NCBI GenBank assembly: GCA_964427535.1
Contig: CAYRVF010000162.1
Location: 1-9,234 of the forward strand
DNA from: CAYRVF01 sp964427535
GTDB taxonomy: Bacteria; Chloroflexota; Ktedonobacteria; Ktedonobacterales; JADMIN01
Length of the DNA stretch: 9,234 bases
Reading direction: 5' to 3'
Shown here piece after piece: positions 5,738 through 9,234 of the stretch. A program made the translations under genes and the position numbers. The notes under the pieces were generated by a model. The model was not told the DNA's origin. It saw only the letters and a list, made by a program, of their open reading frames with translations, and searched no databases. The number at the start of each line of letters is the position of its first letter. Position 1 is the stretch's first letter.

Positions 5738-6057
5738 CGGCGCTCCCTTCTGTTAGTATGGATGGTCCGTCGCGTCACATCACGTGCGTGGACCCATTCT
5801 TTCCCCCGCACCAGAAGGGGAATCACAGGAAGCGCCCGCAGGCCAACAAGGGGGATGGTACCGCAAGATGGGCAAGCGGTTAGGTTGCGGATGCGACAAT
5901 GCGCTGTGGGGGAGCGAGTCCCCTTCACCCGATCACACACGACACCCATCACCCGCAGGGCCGATACGCCCGCCGCAGTGCCCTTCCCTGCTACGAGGAG
6001 GCAGTAGGGGTAGAGGTTCTGCCTGCGGAGAGAGGGTGAGGTTAAAGGAGAACACGC
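5738..6057. other. Divergent intergenic region between the beta-lactamase-like gene and the SDR gene
   Basis: These 320 bases carry no supported gene; the long + strand frame across them is an antisense-style shadow of low-complexity GC sequence. Present are TTCCCC/GGGGAA (about 5801-5822) and a T-box-like string TGGTACCGC near 5856-5864 whose ACCGC can pair with GCGGT about 11 bases later. GGGG...CCCC around 5912-5924 and the C/G-rich repeat copy at 5981-6021 also occur. The SDR ribosome site AAAGGAG lies at about 6043-6049. Confidence 0.55.
5981..6021 (+). repeat. C/G-rich intergenic hairpin repeat, degenerate copy
   Basis: CCCTTCCCTGCTACGAGG is followed by GTAGGGGTAGAGGTTCTG (6004-6021). 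The second half closely matches GTAGGGGGGTTAGGTTCTG at 8849-8867, and both are preceded by a CCCTT...-type arm. I read the two as diverged copies of one intergenic element. This one lies in the 5' leader of the SDR gene. Confidence 0.4.
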
Positions 6058-6819
6058 ATGACACCGGCAGCCTCACGTCCCGTGGCGCTCGTCACCGGCG
6101 GCTCGCGCGGCATCGGCGCGGCGACCGTGTTGGCGCTCGCCACACGCGGCTACGACGTCGCCCTCACCTATCGCAACAAAGCCGCACGCGCCGAGGATGT
6201 CGCCGCACAGGTCCGGCATGCGCACGTCCGCGCGCTCGCCCTCGCCTGCGACATGACGCAGCCAGCGGACCGCGACCGCCTCGCCGCCGAGCTCGCCGCC
6301 TGGACTCCCCGCCTCGACGCGCTCGTGCTGAACGCCTCGGGCGGGCTGGAGCGCGATCTGCTCGCCGCCGACCCCGATTACCCGCTACACATCAACCGCG
6401 ACGCCCAACTTGCCCTCGTGGACGCCGTGCGCCCACTGATGCGCGATGGCAGCGTCATCGTCTTCGTCACGAGCCACTGGGCACACCTGTACGGTCGTAT
6501 CCCGCAGATTCCATCCTACGGTCCCGTGGCTGAGAGCAAATACGCTGGCGAGCAGGCATTGCGCGCCCGCCAGGCCGAGTTCACCGCAGCGGGCATCCGG
6601 CTCGTCGTGGTGACCGGCGATCTCATCGAGGGCACCATCACGCCCAAGCTGCTGGAGCGGTCCGCACCCGGCCTCGCCAGCAGTCGTCGCGAGAGCATCG
6701 GCCCCCTGCCCACGGCCACCGAGATGGGCGAGGCCATTGCCAGCGCCGCCACCACACCGTACCCCAGCGGCCACACGCTCGTCGTCGGCGGCACCCTCGA
6801 AGCGCTGCTGGCCGAGTAG
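6058..6819 (+). CDS. Atypical short-chain dehydrogenase/reductase (SDR family)
   Basis: The 253-residue protein has a Rossmann fold with the NAD(P)-binding motif TGGSRGIG (residues 13-20). TYRNKAARAEDV (37-48) follows the second strand; Arg39 and Lys41 suggest NADP(H). NASGG (92-96) replaces the usual NNAG. The active-site serine is Ser139 in VFVTSHWAH. The lysine region reads YGPVAESKYAGE, where Lys161 is seven residues after Tyr154 and position 157, four before the lysine, is Val, so the standard YxxxK is missing. I recall actinobacterial relatives with the same Y-x-P-V-A-x-S-K pattern, so this may be a subfamily trait. VTGDLIEGTITPKLLE follows in place of the usual PG motif. The ATG at 6058 has AAAGGAG 8 bases upstream. 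The gene is monocistronic, substrate unknown; it may be a reductase with a displaced tyrosine or a non-catalytic binding protein. Confidence 0.88.
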   Translation: MTPAASRPVALVTGGSRGIGAATVLALATRGYDVALTYRNKAARAEDVAAQVRHAHVRALALACDMTQPADRDRLAAELAAWTPRLDALVLNASGGLERDLLAADPDYPLHINRDAQLALVDAVRPLMRDGSVIVFVTSHWAHLYGRIPQIPSYGPVAESKYAGEQALRARQAEFTAAGIRLVVVTGDLIEGTITPKLLERSAPGLASSRRESIGPLPTATEMGEAIASAATTPYPSGHTLVVGGTLEALLAE

Positions 6820-6854
6820 CCCGCCGTGCGAGGGGTCATGCGATCACGCGGGCT
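6818..6854. terminator. Inverted repeat between convergent SDR and small hypothetical gene
   Basis: AGCCCGC (6818-6824) pairs with GCGGGCT (6848-6854). After a single bulged C, GTG/CAC extends the stem inward. It overlaps the last bases of the SDR stop codon and lies 28 bases beyond the stop of the convergent gene. No T tract is present, so it resembles the structure at 4430-4470 in place and form. Confidence 0.4.
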
Positions 6855-6881
6855 ATGGAGACGAGACGCTGCAATCACCAT

Positions 6882-7136
6882 CTATTCAGGTGACTCGGTC
6901 TTCCCGCCGGGCGCTGCCTGCTCTTCGAAAGCTCGTTGACTGGATCTGGCGATGTTGAGGACGGATTCGGGGTGTTCATTGAGGGAGCGTAGCATGGTCT
7001 GTGTAGACGGTATCTTGAGTTGCTGTAACCGCAAATACTCAGCGGGAGAGATCTCTTTTGCCAGATATCTTTCTGTAGCCTGACTCAGCTCCGCGCTTGC
7101 CACACCATGCTGAGCATGATCGTCAAGTTGGCCCAT
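6882..7136 (-). CDS. Small helical hypothetical protein (84 aa)
   Basis: The ATG at 7136 is preceded by GGAGG at a 9-base spacing, a good ribosome site, and the frame stays open for 84 residues. The protein is soluble, charged and mostly helical by composition. The core ERYLAKEISPAEYLRLQQLK (about 22-41) resembles the short helix-turn-helix hairpins of SHOCT-like domains or small antitoxin-type proteins, but this is a resemblance of pattern only. The C-terminus is Pro/Glu/Gly-rich and looks disordered. It lies 180 bases downstream of the membrane-GAF gene on the same strand, in the same lower-GC segment, and may share its transcript or have its own promoter in the gap. Function unknown. Confidence 0.6.
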   Translation of the reverse strand: MGQLDDHAQHGVASAELSQATERYLAKEISPAEYLRLQQLKIPSTQTMLRSLNEHPESVLNIARSSQRAFEEQAAPGGKTESPE

Positions 7137-7316
7137 TGCCCGTATCCTCCGTCACTACATGGCGGCGCTAAAGCGACGTACTTCACGAAACACTCTGCGA
7201 ACGCGTGTACCACGCTACTGTAAACGATAGTCTACCGAAGATGCAAGCGGGGGAGAACACACGCTCATCCACAGCCCTCGCTCTCTGTGAATAAAACGGT
7301 CAGACGGTGCCAGAAG

Positions 7317-8480
7317 CTACCATCCATCCTGGCTAAACAGCATGTCGATGGTCTCCAGTGCATCCGCGCGCCAGGCAAGCAGTTGATACATCACGCGCAT
7401 CATCGAGAAGATGGGCGCATCGTTGCTTCGAGGCGCCAAGACGACATGATCGTCAAATGCGTGAGCATTAGTCGCATCGAAACACAGCACGCCAAGGACA
7501 CGAGCATCTGATGGACTCATTGAGAGATAATCAGCCTGCAATGGCAACACGACAAACGAGCGATGGGTTTCTATTTGTGCTGTGATCGTTGAGCCAGGGC
7601 TATAATCAGGATGGTCAAATTTGTGATCCTTGTCGCTCCATCGACAGAGCTGCGGCTCTCGCAGCCAATAGGCGGCGCCAGCGACACTCTTAGAGCCCTG
7701 CGTGTTGGCAGGATGCAGTCGTATGTAGAAGCGTAAAAGCTTCTCCTGTGGATCAAAGCCGCTATCCGCGTAGTGATTCAACCAATATGACGTACTGTCC
7801 TGCGGCAAAAGGATAGCCCCGCGATAGACGGCTTCGCCGAGAAGGCCCTGAGCACACTTAATGATGAGGCCGAGCAGCAAAGATATCCCATCGTCAATGT
7901 GCGCCCGGAGCTGAGCGCGTATGTCGTCGACTGTGCTCTCTGAGGGAATGACTGACAGGGTATCCCGAATAGGCAGCACCATTTTGTCCGCGATGTCCAC
8001 GATAGAGTTGACCACTGCCTCCATGATCTTGAAGGCGCCAGCGAAGCCTCTGATCTTTTCTTCCGCCGTGCTCAGCTCAGCACGTATAAGGTCAACATTT
8101 AACCGCTCGATATGAAGCTGTGATTCGAGTGCCTCTTGCGATTGCGTCACCTCGGCGTCCGCCGATCGAGTCTTCGTGAGGAAGATATATCGAATCACCA
8201 GGAATAGGCTGATACCAACTGAATACGCTATCAGAGCTATGAGTACCAGAGGCTGCCAGTTCGGAACGTTCGTCCCTTGGACTGCCCACGTCCGGAGAGG
8301 CATCGCAGCCTGCCATATATCAGCAAAGACACTGTGACCTACAATTTGAGCGTATAGAACGGTGAAAACGACGGCGATTAGAACAACGAGGGCAATTACC
8401 AGTTGGGCGAGCCGCTTTAGGGTTGGTGTGTGTATAAAGGCTACCAGGGCATCCCAGAACTCCTTGACATGGGTCCACAT
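7317..8480 (-). CDS. Two-helix membrane protein with coiled coil and GAF-like sensor domain
   Basis: The chosen ATG at 8480 has AGGTGG 6 bases upstream and gives 387 residues. An in-frame start at 8714 would add 78 Cys/Arg-rich residues unlike a real N-terminus. Segments are a short cytoplasmic start, a first helix (about 24-46), an external loop of about 30 residues, a second helix (about 77-101), a coiled coil (about 106-150) and a C-terminal domain (about 190-370). That domain ends in RSFVVLPLQ...RVLGVLCFDATNAHAF, which is typical of GAF domains. No kinase, cyclase, GGDEF, HD or DNA-binding output follows. The protein looks like a ligand-sensing scaffold signalling through a partner, possibly the small gene downstream. 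Base composition is lower in GC than its neighbours, hinting at transfer. The GAF call is fairly good; the role is unknown. Confidence 0.75.
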   Translation of the reverse strand: MWTHVKEFWDALVAFIHTPTLKRLAQLVIALVVLIAVVFTVLYAQIVGHSVFADIWQAAMPLRTWAVQGTNVPNWQPLVLIALIAYSVGISLFLVIRYIFLTKTRSADAEVTQSQEALESQLHIERLNVDLIRAELSTAEEKIRGFAGAFKIMEAVVNSIVDIADKMVLPIRDTLSVIPSESTVDDIRAQLRAHIDDGISLLLGLIIKCAQGLLGEAVYRGAILLPQDSTSYWLNHYADSGFDPQEKLLRFYIRLHPANTQGSKSVAGAAYWLREPQLCRWSDKDHKFDHPDYSPGSTITAQIETHRSFVVLPLQADYLSMSPSDARVLGVLCFDATNAHAFDDHVVLAPRSNDAPIFSMMRVMYQLLAWRADALETIDMLFSQDGW

Positions 8481-8744
8481 GACCAGCCACCTCGTGTGCT
8501 GCTTCACCGGAGATTTCGACCTGCGCCGTGGTGTACCCACAACTGCGTACGGAAGAACATCACCGCATCTGACGTCGCCAGGGATCGCGCAACAAAGACA
8601 GCATGAGACACAGGAATCGGCTGAGCTTTGCCGGAAGGATAACATACACCGCCCGCTTCTCGCAATAACGTTCGTCTGAGAGTTTAGGCGCGGTTCCTGT
8701 CGCAGTCGATACAAGCAGGCGAGCAGAGCCCTGCACGATGCTCT

Positions 8745-8786
8745 GGAAAACGACAGGTGGCCCGACGCTACCGTCGAGCCACCTGT
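8745..8786 (-). terminator. Intrinsic terminator downstream of the ferredoxin-domain gene
   Basis: ACAGGTGGC (8753-8761) pairs with GCCACCTGT (8778-8786). After one C/A mismatch CGACG (8763-8767) pairs with CGTCG (8772-8776), leaving a 4-base loop. Read on the - strand the stem is followed by CG and TTTT. A 14-pair stem with a tetraloop is strong, and its orientation fits termination of the - strand gene ending at 8871, about 85 bases upstream. Confidence 0.7.
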
Positions 8787-8825
8787 ATCGTATTGTCGCC
8801 CTCAGCCACAACCCTTGCCTCGCGA

Positions 8826-8867
8826 CCCCTTGCCTCTCAGGGAAGGGGGTAGGGGGGTTAGGTTCTG
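8826..8867. repeat. C/G-rich intergenic hairpin repeat with G-tract tail
   Basis: CCCCTT (8826-8831) pairs with AAGGGG (8843-8848), with inner CC/GG pairs. It is followed on the + strand by GTAGGGGGGTTAGGTTCTG (8849-8867). It begins 4 bases from the stop of the ferredoxin-domain gene. Its tail matches that of the copy at 5981-6021, and its hairpin-plus-G-tract plan resembles 1543-1584. It may be a dispersed repeat of the genome. Confidence 0.45.
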
Positions 8868-8870
8868 GGT

Positions 8871-9234
8871 TTACGCCCGGTTGATCACCGGAATCTTCGA
8901 GACATTCCAGCGGTTGTTCGAGCTCTTCACCTGGAACTGGACCATCGAGATCGCGTCCGTCGGGCAGCGCACGATGCACAGACCGCAGCGGATGCACTTC
9001 TCCTCGTCGATGATCATGTCCGCGCCGCCCTCCCAGCTCGTGGAGGCCAGCTGGTGTAGCGGATCGCCCTTCACCACGCGCGCGAGGCCCTGCATGCTGA
9101 TGCAGTCGTAGGGGCAGATGTCCACGCAGCCACTGCACAGGATGCAGATCGACGGGTCGATGGTGATATTGAGCGCGCACTGCAGGCAGCGGCGCGCCTG
9201 CGTGACGGCCTCCTCAGGGCTGTACCCCGTCTCC
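8871..9234 (-). CDS. Oxidoreductase C-terminal 2[4Fe-4S] ferredoxin domain (5' end outside window)
   Basis: The - strand frame is open from the window edge to a TAA at 8873-8871, giving the last 120 residues of a longer protein. It starts ...ETGYSPEEAVTQARRCLQC; an R-C-L-x-C element like this is found in GltD-like FAD/NAD(P) oxidoreductases before a ferredoxin module. Two complete CxxCxxCxxxCP motifs follow, SICILCSGCVDICPYDC and EKCIRCGLCIVRCPTDA, which would bind two [4Fe-4S] clusters. About 30 residues separate them (GLARVVKGDPLHQLA...). The GTG at 9125 lies inside the first cluster motif and is not a real start. It probably passes electrons between a flavin or NAD(P)H site upstream and a partner. 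The parent could be a glutamate-synthase-small-subunit-like protein or another FAD-dependent reductase; the missing N-terminus decides. Confidence 0.85.
   Translation of the reverse strand, partial: ETGYSPEEAVTQARRCLQCALNITIDPSICILCSGCVDICPYDCISMQGLARVVKGDPLHQLASTSWEGGADMIIDEEKCIRCGLCIVRCPTDAISMVQFQVKSSNNRWNVSKIPVINRA

Larger units (their letters stand above)
8481..8870. other. Intergenic region between the membrane-GAF gene and the ferredoxin-domain gene
   Basis: These 390 bases hold no gene I can support. The left part (8481-8740) is mid-GC and should carry the promoter of the membrane-GAF gene. TTGCGA followed at 13 bases by TATGTT on the - strand is the nearest thing to a promoter, and it is poor. 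The right part holds a long hairpin terminator (8745-8786) and a C/G-rich repeat (8826-8867) directly after the ferredoxin stop. Confidence 0.55.

Noticed and set aside
5784..6533. + strand 249-codon frame overlapping the SDR start
   Set aside because: The SDR frame has the TGGSRGIG motif and an AAAGGAG site. The other frame is Arg/Pro-rich and only fills the intergenic region by chance.
8481..8714. 78-residue N-terminal extension of the membrane-GAF protein
   Set aside because: The extension is Cys/Arg-rich with no membrane or domain features. The ATG at 8480 has a good AGGTGG site and a natural cytoplasmic N-terminus.
8560..9180. - strand 206-codon frame spanning the ferredoxin gene and the intergenic region
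   Set aside because: It is out of frame with the two CxxCxxCxxxCP motifs and runs through the terminator hairpin.
1..9234. CRISPR arrays, tRNA or rRNA genes, transposases, integrase attachment sites
   Set aside because: No regularly spaced repeats, no tRNA T-arm signatures, no rRNA-like tracts and no transposase or integrase motifs were seen on either strand by eye.

Overview
The window is high-GC bacterial chromosome with compact, single-domain genes, strong G-rich ribosome binding sites and several GTG starts. The mix of a LacI regulator, an M55 D-aminopeptidase, an actinobacterial-style atypical SDR and C/G-tract intergenic hairpins would suit a Chloroflexota (Thermomicrobia- or Ktedonobacteria-like) or deep actinobacterial genome. 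That is an inference from style; nothing here fixes the taxon.

Left edge (1-341): the 3' tail of an unidentified + strand gene runs into a - strand HAD-hydrolase gene that keeps only its first motif. This looks like a rearrangement junction near base 200. A LacI-family repressor (339-1364, -) sits directly upstream of the HAD start and carries a perfect 14-bp palindrome just upstream of its own start, which is a likely autoregulatory operator. Next is a small two-helix membrane protein (1591-1923, -), ending in an intrinsic terminator that overlaps a four-tract G-quadruplex motif.

Middle (1924-6819): after a 349-base leader region comes a + strand pair, a membrane-anchored cardiolipin-synthase-type phospholipase D protein (2273-3544) and a DppA-like M55 D-aminopeptidase (3599-4429). 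A convergent serine beta-lactamase/esterase-family protein (4517-5737, -) is separated from the pair by a 14-bp inverted repeat. A 320-base divergent intergenic region then leads to an atypical short-chain dehydrogenase (6058-6819, +) that lacks the usual catalytic tyrosine spacing. Membrane phospholipid synthesis, D-peptide hydrolysis and a penicillin-binding-like hydrolase hint at a cell-envelope theme, but no operon links all three.

Right (6820-9234): a visibly less GC-rich stretch carries a small hypothetical protein (6882-7136, -) and a two-helix membrane protein with a coiled coil and a GAF-like domain but no output domain (7317-8480, -). A 390-base spacer follows, with a long hairpin terminator and a C/G-rich repeat. 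The window ends in the C-terminal dicluster ferredoxin domain of a larger oxidoreductase (8871-9234, -, cut by the edge).

No CRISPR array, tRNA, rRNA or recognisable transposase was seen. No complete defence or other novel multi-gene system can be demonstrated. The best candidates for follow-up are the orphan membrane-GAF protein with its small neighbour, the atypical SDR, the HAD junction and the G-tract/hairpin repeats at gene ends.
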